The notes: generated by a model from the sequence alone, not told the origin. Counted from the first letter of the stretch, positions 21,794 to 37,149 are shown. The stretch: 64,000 nucleotides of DNA from Papaver somniferum (GCF_003573695.1 NW_020639929.1:387620-451619); one strand, 5' to 3'. Numbers and translations are program-made.

Positions 21794-23287
21794 AACGATT
21801 TTTTGGGGACCATGGTTTTTTTGTGGGGACCATTGTTTTATTTTGGGTAAGACATTAGAAGTATATGTATCACACCCCTTATCTAGATATTTATATTAAT
21901 ACCTAAATTACCCTCCTAATTAATTTTGGGTAATGATTAGTTAGTGTTAATAATAGTTAATGTAATGATTAAGTTAAAGATATTTAGTGACATTAAAAAA
22001 GCATATGGTTTTTGTTTAAAAGAAGTAGAATTATTGAGAGAGTAAAGTTAAAGAAGATGAAGAAAGAAAACATGAAAAACGATGGATTTTACCAACCATA
22101 ATCGGAGGAAGTGTATTCGGGTACCCAGGTATGCTTCAAACTTAGATAATGTTGGTTGAATTGCTCCAAATGTTCAAAAAAAATGTAAATTTTTAGAGTA
22201 GATTTAGGCTTGTTCGGTTACCTTATGTGAAGAACAGGTTACCGAACTCATATGAAAGTGTAGTTCGGTTACTTTTTCCAAACACGCAGGTTACCAAACT
22301 CGCTCTTTAATGGAGGTTTTTAGTCGTTCGGTTAACAGACATGTTACCGAACTTTGTTTATAGGATTTGCAGAGTCGTGTTCGGTTGGTTCGTAAACTTT
22401 AACGTAACAACATATCTAACCGAACTCCACATGTATGCAATTAATGAAGAGTTCGGTTTGTCAAAAAAAATTGCGAACAAACCGAACATAGTGGGACAAG
22501 TTCGGTTAAAATCATAACTCAACATAGTGGGAAAAATAATACAGTTCGGTTACATTGGTGTTTTTTTTTTTTTGTATTATAGGTAGAGTTCGGTTACTAA
22601 CTAGTTTTAGAATTTTTTGCGAACCAACCGAACAGAGTGGGAAAACTTCGATTGAATGAGAACTCAACATAGTGTGAAAAATAACACAGTTCGGTTACAT
22701 TGGATTTTTTTTTCTTTTTGTAATATGGGTAGAGTTCGGTTACTAGATAGTTTTAGAAATTTTTGCGAACCAACCGAACTCGCAGTTCGGTAACCTAATT
22801 TTAAATCCTATTGAACCGCACTGTTCTTCGTCTTCTTCCTTTCAGGAAGTTCGGTTAAGAAACTAGGATTTTTGTGAAACGCGTCCTAACCGAACAAAGC
22901 ACTGTAACTTCCATATGAACCATATTTTGATGATATCTATTCAATTAAAAGTAATGGGGAAGAAGAGAAGAACGTGAGAAAAGAATAATTTTCAATTGAA
23001 CGAGGAACGTCAAGGAAAGAGAGAAGAAGAAGAGAATAATTTATTTATTTTCAAAACTAAAAAATTTGGACTCCCCCCTATTTTTGTTTTTGATTTTGAT
23101 AATAGATTCATTTAGATTAGACGTATATGATTAGATTTATATATAATTATTAGGTTAGTTTTAATTTAAATTAAAATAAAGGGTAAATATGTATTTACCT
23201 AATTTTAAGACACCCCTTATAAATATGGGGAGATTGGCCTAATAAGACCATGGTCCCCGAAAAAATCATGGTCCCGAAAAAACCATT
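21794..23287. mobile_element. TIR element filled with GTTCGGTTA motifs
   Basis: Both ends carry GATTTTTTGGGGACCATGG-type inverted repeats, each present twice in tandem at the terminus (21797-21835; reverse complement at 23240-23287). Possible 8-bp duplication TTCTTTTG/TTCTTTTT lies in low-complexity sequence. Between 22205 and 22895 about 20 copies of GTTCGGTTA or its complement TAACCGAAC occur in both orientations. No protein domain is seen. Confidence 0.65.
22205..22895. repeat. Array of about 20 GTTCGGTTA / TAACCGAAC motifs
   Basis: Motif copies lie near 22209, 22235, 22262, 22324, 22342, 22380, 22428, 22453, 22482, 22500, 22543, 22589, 22626, 22688, 22734, 22772, 22784, 22850 and 22890. 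Part of the array (near 22500-22640 and 22640-22790) is a diverged tandem duplication of about 145 bp. Confidence 0.8.
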
Positions 23288-23760
23288 CTTTTTTTTCTTT
23301 TCAATTTTTCATCTTTCAATAAAGATTTTACCACTTTACAAACGTACCATCGATAGCTAAGATGTCAAAGTTCAACCTTATCATGAATACATTAATGTAT
23401 GATGCCGTTAGGATTGAAAAATGGGCATCTAACGAACAATTTGAGGCAAGGAATTTTTTAGTACCAAAAACTAAACAGGAAGTTGCAATAATTGAAAACA
23501 AATGATAGCTAAAAATAACTTCCAAACACGGAGATGAATAATTCTATTTAACATCGCAGCTCTACACGACTGACCAGCAATAAGGGCTGTTCATAAATTA
23601 CTAGTTAGATTACATAAGAGACCAAAGAAAAGCGAGACCAGGTAAGAAAAGTGAATTGCGGAGGAGAGTGCATCAAAGACATTTTTATTTATTGCAGTTA
23701 AACCACATCTAAATGATTCATACAAAACTGCCGGTATAAAATATATGTTGGGAGGTGTCC

Positions 23761-26700
23761 TCATCGCTTAACCCATTGGAAGCTCTTTCTTGCCTTTGCC
23801 AACCCTGGTTTCTTCCTTTCAACCACGCGTGAATCCCTCATCAAAAAACCCTCTGAAATATGATATACGAAACATTAGCTAACATCAAATAAAAAGATCA
23901 AGAAAACATGACAAGTGACCGATCAGAAACTAGTTGAAATACTCTGAATATCATACAACCACAAAACAGATACCCCACACCTGCAGTTTGGATATACTGT
24001 ACAACCAGAGAAAAAACTCCTCTGATCAATTTTGTTATTTTTAACCCAATCTGAAAAGATTGTGAGAATATGATGAAGTTTAGTTCTGCAACTTTACCAG
24101 TTTTGAGGTATGGACGTAGGCCAGGCTCCCAGTTTTGCAAGGCTCTACTAATACCCAACTGTATCGCTCCAACTTGACCTATATCGACAAAAACATGTTT
24201 TCCAAAGTTGTTAGAAACAAAGAGAAGAAAACAAGCAATAATAATGAGGTTGACGTAGAGGGTTTTAAGGGCATTAAGTATCTGATTAAGAGTATGTCAC
24301 CACTTTTTCTCATAATCTACCAAATCCAGAGTGATTACTGAATCTCGGTACCAGCATCTATTTATTAACTCACACCACGTTTGACTAGCTTATGTCGCAA
24401 ACATCAATTCAGGCATACTTTGTCACTGCCTCATGTCACAAAAACTGACATCTGAGAGACATCTCTCCAATTAAATTTGTCTGATAATAGTTATGGATCA
24501 ATTCGTTGAACTTTTCATGAAGCTATTGTTCAAAAGCTGTTGCTCACTAAATCGTGTACGTCTATCTTTAAATTCAAACAAATGAAAACTTATCCAGAGG
24601 TATAGACACCTTGGTCTCTTCCACCGACTTAAGTTGTGTATTTCAAGAATGATCACACCATAGTATACGACTTAACTCGATGCAAAAGAATAAGGTGCAT
24701 ATACCTCCACACAGTTTAGTGATCAACAAACACCTGTTTAATCGTAAAACTCGGGTTAGCTAGAGATACTACCCAAGGTCCCATTTGAGAACTAGTATAC
24801 CAAAAGCAACAATTGTTAACTATAAGAAAACCCAGAGCATCGTTTTCACACCTCGCCAAGACAAACTAAGGTCAGCAAATGCAGTTTCTTATACCTTAAA
24901 CATAATTAAGATTATCTGATACCAAAAGAAAAAAAACATAATCAGTATTATCTCTAATTTCAGAAATAACAAATATTACCTGAGAGACCACCGCCTTGCA
25001 CAGTACATTTGACATCCCAAAGGCCCAGGGTCTTTGTCTCAGAAAATGGTCTAAGGATTGCAGCACGATGGTCAAGAATAGGAAAATAAACGTCAAATGC
25101 TTTGTCATTGATACTAAACCTTCCATCCCCAGGTTGGACCCAGACACGTGCTATACTGCACTTCCTTCTTCCTGTACCATAAGCCCTTCCCTTGTCATCA
25201 ACCTGCCTCACTCGTGCTTTGGCAACTTCCTCTTGTTTTCTGCGCTCAATTTCTGCATTCGTAGATTTTCTGTCACTTTTCCCATTCTTGGGCATATCTT
25301 TTAACTCGCTTAAAGGTTGCAACCCCTCCACCCCTTTTAAGTCCTTCAGAAGAATCATGCTCTCTATCATCTCTTCTGTTATCCCTGATGCAGCAATTAG
25401 GTCGCCAAAAGCACGGTCTGGGCCTGCAAATGATAATAGAGAATATGATCTCTCCGTAACCTTTTCACAGTAAAACCCAGTTGGAAATTACTAACCAAAT
25501 TTATAAAAGGAAACAACAACTAGCATAACAAAGTAAGAGACACGCAACATGAAGTTTTCATGAATAGGACATTGCCGTCTTTTGTCCTGATATCTTCTTT
25601 ACCTACTAACTAAAGGGTCTAGATTATATACTTTCCATGAATCCTATAATCCCTTGTATACTTCCATGAATCCTATAATCCCTTGTATACTTTCCATGAA
25701 TCCTATAAGGCTATATTCCCAGAATCGAACTGACCGGGTCTAAATATTATCAGCATAAAAGCAGCTATGGGTCTAGTGACTAGGGAGAAACAGTCTTAAC
25801 ATATCTCAACAGGCTAGGAAGCAGGGTAGGTCACATATAGTTTAAGCAGCTGCCTTCCACATATATCTTACAAACTAAACCTGTATGGTGACACAACTAC
25901 TCTCAGAACAAATAATTTACACTGCACTATGTTTCACTCAACACCATGACCAGTGTAGGTTTAGTATGCAAGAATTAGTGTTATTTCTAAATTGTACATA
26001 ATTCTTAGAACAGTAGCACAGTACGGGATCGTTTATAACTTATAAGTACAGATAGTGTACTTGAGGCTTATACTGCCAAACAAAATGCACCTAATAACCA
26101 AGAAATAAGTACCAGTGCTACAATGTTTTGCTAACAAGGTGGTATCAGTATCACTGTCCCTAACTCATACAACAAGAAACTAGTCACAATTAGTTATACA
26201 TGCACATACCATGTTCTTCCTTTTTTAAAGAGGAGTGTGGTCTTCAATGATACATACAAACTCTAACACTAAGCTGAAATTAAATCTGGTTCTGAAGTAC
26301 ACGAACTGCCTAGCTCACATTTGCATAAACATTCATCACGATCAAAATACACGAACTATTGTCTGCTACTTTAATTCATGGAAACAAGTTAGAAATAGTT
26401 AAATTTCATCATAAAATAACTTCATGGGTAACTTTACAAACCCACTTTACAAAATCAATCCAATTCATAACAAAAACACCATCAACAGAGTTTTTAATAA
26501 AGATAAGTTTCACCGTTTTCCTTCAAATTTTTTCCTGCTATCTATCAAACAATTCTTGAGTCAATAAAAAAAGAATCTATTACAAAAACCTGATGCATAT
26601 AAGCCGTCCTCAAGTGAGCTATAAATTTTTAGATAAACAATCCAAGAGTTTGTACAGCTAAATATGTTACAAATGATTTGTTTATGACTCCAAAGTGTAA

Positions 26701-27987
26701 GTCTCCCTGAAAAGAACTCTTAGTAGCTCTCGGAGCTTTACCTGCTGATCTAAAGGTAACTCTTCATTTTAATCTCACTGTACCTGGAATAAGGCTCTAT
26801 AGTTTAAGAGGTTAAGCTAATTATCAGTTCACATGAGTTCACTACTTTACATACCTTGAATTGATAGGCTCATTGCTAAATCTGATCCTGATTCTGCTAA
26901 TTACTAAAATACATGATAATGTGGCTCCATAACTAGGTGATAAACTTGCTGTCATATTCATCCCCTCTCTTATTCCACTTCTCTACCAAAACAACTACCC
27001 GTTCTACCAATAAGCTACTAAATCCAATCAAAACTTTTTAAAACAGCCATTAACCAAATAATCAAATACCAATTTCACCTCCTTAATCCCAGATCATACA
27101 AAACCAGAAGCCTAAGGTAATGCGTTACAACCGGCTACCTGGTACAATCTTCAATTCTTTCTAATGAGATGTTTCACTCAACACATTACTAACAACAATT
27201 ACAGTCTAAAACAAGACATTCGCAACAACAATTGATATAAACAAATGCAACAAGTAAACAACATAAATTAAACCATGCAGCAAAAGAACCAAATCATACC
27301 ATTCAATTGTTGAAGAAGATTTTTCTTCTCAATCTCAAGAAGCGCATTAGCTGCCGCCTTCTCATTCTCATCCATCTCTTCACCATCCCCATGTAGTAAT
27401 TGCAGTTCTTCTTGGCTCCTCTCTACTTCACCTCCCAAATCAAAAACATCCTTTTCATCCTCAACAAAATTCCAAGCTTTAGAAGCACCACCACCACCAC
27501 CATCAGGATTATCTCTACTACTAGTTTTTACATCTGATTCAAACTCAGTATCAATAATATCTCCAAAGAAATCAGTACTTCCTGAAGCAAATGAAGAATC
27601 TTCATTACTGTTAGTTCTACCTCTACCACCACTCTTCTTATTCTTCTTTGATCTGTATAAATCACTATTATCAATACCTCCTCCAATTCCTGAAGAATCT
27701 CTGCCCCATGATTCTAATCCATTTCCAAATACTGAATCTCCGTCTCCATCATCCTTATCAGTACCTAATCTCCATAAATTTGAGACTGAATTTGGGTCTT
27801 TTTTATCCTTACTAGAGAAATATCGGGCTGATTTAAAGAACAAGTGATTAGGGTCTTGAGAAATGGGATTAGAGGAAGAAGGGGGTGATGGGGAAATGAG
27901 AGAATTAGGATTTGACGATGATGATGAAATTAGGGTTAGGAAACGGAGATGAGAAGAAGAAGATCGAGAAATGAATCGAGAGAGCAT
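23761..27987 (-). CDS. RPS9M: Mitochondrial small-subunit ribosomal protein uS9m
   Basis: Component of the mitochondrial 30S-like subunit; in bacterial S9 the C-terminal tail reaches the P-site tRNA. Four exons on the minus strand: 27300-27987, 24980-25423, 24098-24178, 23761-23852, all with GT-AG phase-1 introns, joining without stops to 434 codons. The start at 27987 is chosen because [16 protein letters not shown] is a typical mitochondrial presequence rich in Ser, Arg and Leu; an in-frame ATG 24 codons upstream is less likely. Residues 30-230 are acidic and Gly/Ser-rich, without known domain. The S9 domain is about 310-434, starting near [13 protein letters not shown] and containing [15 protein letters not shown] and the basic end [11 protein letters not shown]. 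It is the only complete intact gene seen here. Introns are 1,876, 801 and 245 bp. Confidence 0.96.
25627..25709. repeat. Three-copy minisatellite in RPS9M intron 1
   Basis: About 29-30 bp unit (TATACTTTCCATGAATCCTA then TAATCCCTTG) repeated nearly three times; the middle copy lacks one T. Lies inside the largest intron and has no coding effect. Confidence 0.85.
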
Positions 27988-28173
27988 TGTTGCTGGGTTG
28001 GATTCCAAAGGGAAGAAGAAGAACCCCCTTTCAGTGTAGAAGCTGAAAAATTGGACCAAGGGTTTAAGTTAAACCGCGGTTTATGGATGGAGGCCCATAT
28101 TTTATTCTAATCCGAGTACCCGACCGAACTGTGTGTTGAACTTGAACTTTAGCATTGTGCGTATGGGTATGAT

Positions 28174-30719
<2,546 letters not shown>

Positions 30720-30735
30720 GGTATGATAAAGGATG

Positions 30736-30999
30736 GGGTTATTTAGCTTTTGATACTTACATTTTGTCCAATATTAGTGTTTGATCTAACATTTTTCCAA
30801 CTTAGAATTTGGTATTTGAAAATAACGTTGACCTATGTTGACTGTGTTAAATATTGACTTTCGTTAAGAAATTGAATTAGTTGAATGTTTTGTCAAACAC
30901 AGGTCAACGTTATTTTCAAGTACCAAACCCTAAGTTGGACAAATGTTAGACCAAACATTAATGTTGGACAAAATGTAAGTACCAAAAATTAAATAACCC
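30736..30999. mobile_element. Hairpin MITE with 9-bp target duplication (Mutator-like)
   Basis: Terminal inverted repeats of about 105 bp start GGGTTATTTA and form a long foldback around a roughly 55-bp loop. The flanks are an exact 9-bp duplication TAAAGGATG (30727-30735 and 31000-31008). A 9-bp duplication and long inverted repeats point to Mutator-type elements. No coding capacity. A transcript would fold into a near-complete duplex. Confidence 0.88.
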
Positions 31000-31281
31000 T
31001 AAAGGATGCATCATCCGTCGATAAAAACCTGGCTGGCGAGTTTGGAATTCAGATCATTCATATGCATTATACCTTTTAGACGTAATAATATTTATACTAA
31101 TACACTGAAGAAAATATACATGGAAAAATTCATTTTATTCATTCAATAAAAATTACAAATCATAAACACAAGTTACTCGATGAAAAAGCAAAATAAAATT
31201 TCAAACAAGCACCAAAATCTTTACCGATCAAGAAAAGAAAAAATTCAAACAAGTTGGAACCAAAAAAAAATTGGACATGAG

Positions 31282-31482
31282 TGTTAGAGTATATTCAAGT
31301 ATCATCCTTTTATCTTTTGGTCACTTATGTTATTACTTTTATCTATTTTCTGTTTTTATAGTTTTACTTTTTATCTTGTACTTCATTCTTCCTCTCCTAT
31401 TTAAGTCAGTCTTGTACTCTCTTTGAATCATTCGGACATCAATTAATGAAAAATATTTTTGTTACAACAACAACTTCTATCA
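31282..31482 (+). repeat. Left LTR of the copia element
   Basis: Starts TGTTAGAG and ends TTCTATCA. Contains CTATTTAAG as TATA-like box. It is followed directly by TGGTATCATTCG, a diverged primer-binding site (the last four bases differ from TGGTATCAGAGC). Confidence 0.85.
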
Positions 31483-32218
31483 TGGTATCATTCGTTAGGG
31501 TTAGATCCTCTAGGGTTTCTCTTCCATAGAGTTACTCTTCTTTGCTTCCGCCGTCACCATTTAAACTTAACCAAACTTCACTAAACTTTACCAAACTTTA
31601 CAACACTTCAACACCACAGATGTCTTATCTTCTCAAACTTATCTTATCTTCTCAAACTTCAACAAACCTTTTAACAACTCTTTTACCTGCTGGATAATGC
31701 CTACATCAACTGCAACATCTTAGTTACATTATGATATCACCACGAAACTTCCTTTTACAAACATTGCTCACTTTATATCTCTTATATTCGATGATTCCAA
31801 CTACCTTGTTTAGAAATATCAACTATCTTTCACACTTATCAGTACAAGTCTTTTTAGATATGTAGATGGATCTCTACCTGCACCACCTGAAACCATTAAA
31901 GTTGGAGATGTTGATGAACCTGATCCCTCTTGCTTCAAATAGCTCAATTGGGATAGATTTGTAAACAATTGTTTAAATGCTACATTCTTTACACCTATCA
32001 TATATGATGTTCTTGGATGTACAACTGCTATTGCAGTCTAGAAATATCTTGGTACTACGTTTACAAATCAATTCACAGATAGAAAATACATGCTTAGAAA
32101 TCAACTTCACATTATTCGTCGTTGATCTTTATTTATCTCTGCATATTTTCATGAGATAAAGACTATCATTGACTCATTAGCGGCTATCAATGAAGTTGCA
32201 CCACCCGGTGATATTGTT

Positions 32219-35200
32219 ATGTATATGTTAAATGGTTTGGGCAGAGAATCCAATGATTTTATGGTTGTTGTTAAAAATCGTGATACATATCTTTCTTTTG
32301 ATGCTCTCAAACATCGTCTCATAAATCATGAGTACTGGTTAAAGAGTAAAGCTCTTGAAACTTCCACTGCTTCAGATCTGAATACTTCTTCTCCTTTCTT
32401 CACTAAAAGAACCTTGGGATCTGGTGGATCTAGTTCTCGATCTGATTCTTCAGATACATCTATACACAAACATTATAAATCTGATAAAACCCAATCTACT
32501 TTCATTAATTTCAACCATGGAATGTCAAATCTGTAAAAAAAGAGGTCATTCTGCTAGTGCCTGTAAATACAAATACACTCCATCTAGATATGGTGCTCCT
32601 AAAACTAAATATCCACCAGAAACACCTCGAAATCATCAAGCTCGTGTTTTATATTTTTCTGAGACATCTTCTTTTTCCAGCATCTTCAGAATGGTTGTCT
32701 GACTCTGTAGCTTCACATCGTATCACAAATGACTCATCTCTTCTTACAAATACATCTGATAATGGTTCTTCTCAAATCATAATTTGAAATGGTCAGTTTT
32801 TCCCTATCATATTAATTGGTAACTCTATTCTTCACACTTAACTTATTTCAATCTATCCATTTTTTTTTATGTTCCTACTATACTGAAGAACATAATTGTA
32901 TTTTTTTCATTCTCACCTTGGGGGTATGAAACTAATGATATTGGTAAAAACAAACAATTTGCACCCAATATTTTCTCATGTTCAAGTTGAACCTAAAGCC
33001 TTTTCTTCCATTACTTCTAACCCAAACATTTGGCACAGAAGATTGGGTCATCCTGCTCATAATATTATTCATACACTTTAGAGAAATCTTCATATTACTT
33101 TGTTACCTTCTCCATTTGATTCCATTTGTCACCCCTGTCAATTAGGAAAGAGTAAAAATCTTTCATTTTAACCATCTACCATAACTTCTATTTCACCTCT
33201 TTCTTTGATTCATTGTGATACATGGGTACCTTCATCACATTTCCCAACTCTTCGTTATATAAATATTTCATACTAGTATGTTGAATATGAGAACTTATTA
33301 TCTTCAACTGTCAAAATTTTCAATGTGATAATGCTTTAGAGTTAATAAAAGGTCAGTTCAAAAGTTATCTATATGAAGTTGGTATTACTATTGCTTCTTC
33401 TTGTCCACACACATACGTCGATAATAGGAAAATCAGACTCATTACAAAGGTTGGAAACATCATCTCATCATCAAGCTTGTTTATCTTGTAGTTCTGGTTT
33501 GATCCATTTCTTACATCAACATACTTAATTAACAGAACTCCTTACAAGCTACTTCAGTTTACCACTCCATTTGAGGTATTTTTCAAACACTCACTTGATT
33601 ACTCTTTGCTTAAAGTTTTTGGTTGTACATGTTATCCATATCTTGGATCTTATAGAAAAGTTAAGTTGAGTATATGCAAAGTCTTCAAAATGTATTTGTA
33701 TTGGTTATAGTTCTAACCACAAAGGTTACATATGTTATGACAATACTTCAAAGAAAATCTATATTTCCAGAAATATCATCTTTTTGATGAAACTATCTTT
33801 CCCTTTTGCACTTGTACAACTACTATTGAGCCATCATCAGTTGTTCTCTCAATCCCACAAAATCCCATCACTTAACCTACTGAGACAACAACTTTACCAC
33901 CTTATTCACCATGAAGACCTACTATTCATCATATGACTACTAAATTGAGAGTTGGTGTCACCAAACCAAAATACTTACCTGACTACATTACCAATTACTC
34001 TGTTCCACATGCTTTGATTGCCTCTCTTAATTGCTAGTAAATCACCACTTGAACCTAAAACTTACAAATCTGCAGTTAAAGACCTTGAATGGGTAGCTTC
34101 AAGGCAACAAGAATACATTGCTCTTCAAGAAAATGGAACTTGTGTGTTAGTTTCTTATGATCCTTCCATGCATGTTCTTACAGAGTTAAGCTTAAACCAG
34201 ATGGAACTGTTGACAAATTCAAGTCTAGTCTTGTGGCAAAAGGTTATCTTCAACAAGATGGTTTGGAATACAAATGAAACTTGTAGTCCAGTTGTAAAGT
34301 CCACAACTATAAGAGCAGTTACCACCATTGATTCAACTAAACAATAGAGCATCAAAAAATTGGATGTATCAAATGCATTCCTTCATGGCAATATTTCTGA
34401 AACTGTATACACGGAACATCCTCAAGGTTTTGTTGATTCTTCTTGTCCATCTCATGTATGTTTACTTAAGAAATCAATTTATGGGTTGAAACAAGCACCT
34501 AGGGCTTGGTATGAACATTTTAGTGGTTTTTTACTTCAACATGGCTTCAAGAAAAGTGTCACAGACCAATCCATGTTTATCTATAACAACTCTGGAGTTA
34601 TGACCATTCTTCTGCTCTATGTAGATGACATTATACTCATTTTAAGTTCATACACTTTCCTAAGTTCTCTTATTTCACCACTTGGTTCTGCTTTTTCCAA
34701 AATATCTTCATTATTTTTTGGGTATTGAGGCCGATATTAGTAACTATCATCAATCGGTGATTCTTACTCAACACAAATACACATTAGATCTTCTCTCCAG
34801 GTCAAAAATGCTGGACTGCAAACCTTGTAATACTCCGGTCACTACAGAGAAGAGATTATCGGTTTATGAAGGGACAACTCTTGCAGATCCATTACAATAC
34901 ATAAGCCTTGTCGGAGCACTACAATATCTTACTTTAATCAGACCTGATATCAACTTTGCAGTGAATTTTGTGTGTCAATTCATGCATACTCCACCAGAAT
35001 CACATCTTCTTCTTGTCAAGCGCATCCTCGGATATTTGAAAGGACTTTATATGCTGGCAGTACTCTGTTTGCAAGAGATAAAACCTCCATTAGTGGATTT
35101 TCAGACTCAGACTGGGCTGGCTGGCCAGATACTCGACGATCAACCACTGGATTTTGTGTTTTCTTAGAAAGTTCAATTATCTGCTACTCTTCCAAAAAGC

Positions 35201-35573
35201 AACTACGGTTTCTAAGTCATCTACTGAAGCTGAATACAAAGAAGTCAGCTTGCTCTCATCTAAGGTTATGTGGATCTCTCGGCTACTTGAGAAATTAGGT
35301 ATTTCTGTCATTCGACCATTCAAACTTCATTGTGATAATCTTGGTGCTACTTTTCTGGTTTCAAACTCAGCTTTTCATGCAAGAACTAAGCACAGAGAAA
35401 TCGAATACTATACAATTAGGGAACTACTTGAAATTGGAGATATTGTGGTTGAGTTTGTTCCATCTTCTGAGCAGTTGGAAAACATTCTTACAAAGGGATT
35501 AACTTATTCTTCTTTATATGATTTACATTTCAAACTCATGCAGCATCCTGCTTCAGTTTTAGGGGGGTGTTAG
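32219..35573 (+). pseudogene. Copia gag-pol polyprotein remnant
   Basis: Segments in order: gag C-terminus (32219-32535), CCHC zinc knuckle CQICKKRGHSASAC (about 32523-32565), a protease-like stretch, the pre-integrase HRRLGHPAHN with the following Cys pair (about 33040-33160), an eroded integrase core, reverse transcriptase with LDVSNAFLHG and LKQAPRAWYEH and the YVDD active site (about 34360-34640), and RNase H with SDSDWAGWPDTRRSTTG, SSTEAEYKE and the C-terminal KHREIEYY block ending at 35573. Many stops and frameshifts separate them, so no functional polyprotein can be made. Confidence 0.92.
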
Positions 35574-35763
35574 AGTATATTCGAGTAGCATCCTTTATCT
35601 TTTGGTCACTTATGTTATTTACTTTTATTTGTTTTCTGTTTTTACAGTTTACTTCTTATCTTGTACCTCACTCTTCCTCTCCTATTTAAGTCAGTTACTC
35701 TCTTTGGATCATTCAAACATCAATTAATGAATACTACTTTTGCTACAAGAAGAACTTTCGTCA
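35568..35763 (+). repeat. Right LTR of the copia element
   Basis: Starts TGTTAGAG right after the purine tract AGGGGGG and ends TTTCGTCA. It aligns along its whole length with the left LTR. Confidence 0.85.
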
Positions 35764-36738
35764 AAGAGAATAGTAAAATAATATCTTGAGATATCTTAGT
35801 ATCTCTCAAGTAAAATCATTATATCTGTCGACTCAGGGCAGAGCCAGCTTAAAGCATGGGTGTAAAGTTTCACATCCAGCTTAATTAGCTGGTTCATAAG
35901 CGCAATTGTAGTTATTTTGGTTTTTTCGACTTGTACGTAAGCGTAAGATTTTTTTGATAAGGTACACGTAGTAGATGCACTGGTTTTTTTTTTTACTCCA
36001 AGGTTGAGAAATACTTTGTGCTAGTTGGATCATAAAGAACTAAAATCAAATGTTACATCAAAAGACCCTTTGCTTCCTAACCTTCAAATAGATTAAATTT
36101 ACTTAAAACACATTTTGATGCATCATGAACCAATAATAACACTATAAGGACCATATTACGGCATTCCAATTGAATGATTGACCACTTAAAAGGGATGATA
36201 GTAGATGGTGGAAAAAATTCCAAGACAAACCTCCCATTTATATTATAGAGTAACACTATTATTCGTTGTTTTGGTTTGCCAAACTATACTGGTCCAACAT
36301 TATCATCAAGAACCAAAATTAATAACACTGTGTCAAACTGGGTGTTTATGGTTAGCATCCGACATCCTAAACCCAAAACGCTATATAATAAAATGTAAGA
36401 TGGATGGAAAACCATGCATTTCACTCGCACCTGTTTCTACCATATGTTAATTAGCATGAAAGTATACTTCCCTTTAAAATGCTTTATTTACCGATCAAAA
36501 AAAAACGTAGACTTCTCATTTCGACTTAGTGCACTCATCAGTCTTGTATTTGAAACTTTAAAATGAAGGAAATTGGACGTGCGAATCGACACTTAGCCGA
36601 GAGGGGTCTGCGAACTTACAATAGTTTCACAAACAAATTTAATATAGTAGAATATTGGAATAAAAATCAAAAACAAAAAATTATTATTTGATGAAAAAAC
36701 AGAAGAAAACTTTAACAAGCAACAATTTTTTCATTAGA
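35764..36738. other. Intergenic, no gene recognised
   Basis: AT-rich with short homopolymer runs. Open frames here lack recognisable motifs. Confidence 0.4.
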
Positions 36739-37107
36739 CTAGTGTACTGGATCGAGGGAAGACTCCACTACGGGTATCACGGACCTGCAAAGAGGGAAAA
36801 TATTTTGCTTTTCCATCCACTTAAATATACAACTACAATGGAACTTATGTGAACAATTAGTAATATATCCACCAACTTCAGTGACTTCCAAACAAATTTC
36901 ACACATCAGACATTCACCTGCTATGGTCTTTTCGGAAGGATCTATATTTGTTCTACTATTATCTTTGCAATTGTATTCGGTGATGTGGCGATGCTCATCA
37001 ACAAGGTACTTACGTGCTCTAATTAATATTCGATTTCTAAAATCACGCTCATCTATTCCAAAGCGAGGACGACTAAAAGTATTGTCGATACACTCAATGA
37101 AATATAT
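36739..37107 (-). pseudogene. RING-H2 finger protein fragment, no start codon, one Cys lost
   Basis: A 122-codon open frame on the minus strand runs from a TAA (37108-37110) to TAG (36739-36741). Its C-terminal half contains CEIC, then CSHKFHCSC, then IFPLCRSV, the layout of a RING-H2 E3 ubiquitin ligase finger (C-x2-C ... C-x-H-x2-H-x2-C ... C-x2-C). The seventh zinc ligand, normally Cys in a CPLC motif, is Phe (FPLC), so one zinc site should fail. The N-terminal half is charged and unrecognised (ERDFRNRILIRARKYLVDEH). There is no Met before residue 72, so this is a last exon or fragment. Family assignment good, function doubtful. Confidence 0.7.
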
Positions 37108-37149
37108 TTATATTCAGATATGGATGAACCATACCTAAACGTGTATAAC

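Larger units (their letters stand above)
31282..35763 (+). mobile_element. Copia (Ty1) LTR retrotransposon, decayed
   Basis: Both LTRs begin TGTTAGAGTATATTC; left 31282-31482, right 35568-35763. The flanking 5-mers are ATGAG and AAGAG, a duplication with one mismatch. A purine tract (AGGGGGG) precedes the right LTR. The LTRs differ by several substitutions and small indels, so insertion is not recent. The interior has gag, zinc knuckle, integrase, reverse transcriptase and RNase H remnants in the copia order. Confidence 0.93.

Noticed and set aside
21794..23287. CRISPR-like repeat array
   Set aside because: The GTTCGGTTA words are short, in both orientations, irregularly spaced and in plant DNA; no uniform spacers exist.
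24996..25473. Plus-strand open frames opposite the second exon of uS9m
   Set aside because: They mirror the conserved S9 exon, which has splice sites and family motifs on the other strand.
25627..25709. Intronic tandem repeat as a regulatory array
   Set aside because: Three copies of a 30-bp unit with no known motif; an ordinary minisatellite is sufficient.
27988..28059. Upstream in-frame ATG extending uS9m by 24 codons
   Set aside because: The added residues (VQFFSF, GFFFFPLE) are not presequence-like, while the next Met opens a typical Arg/Ser-rich mitochondrial presequence.
36205..36450. 81-codon open frame as a gene
   Set aside because: No motif, no splice context and a biased AT-rich composition typical of chance frames.
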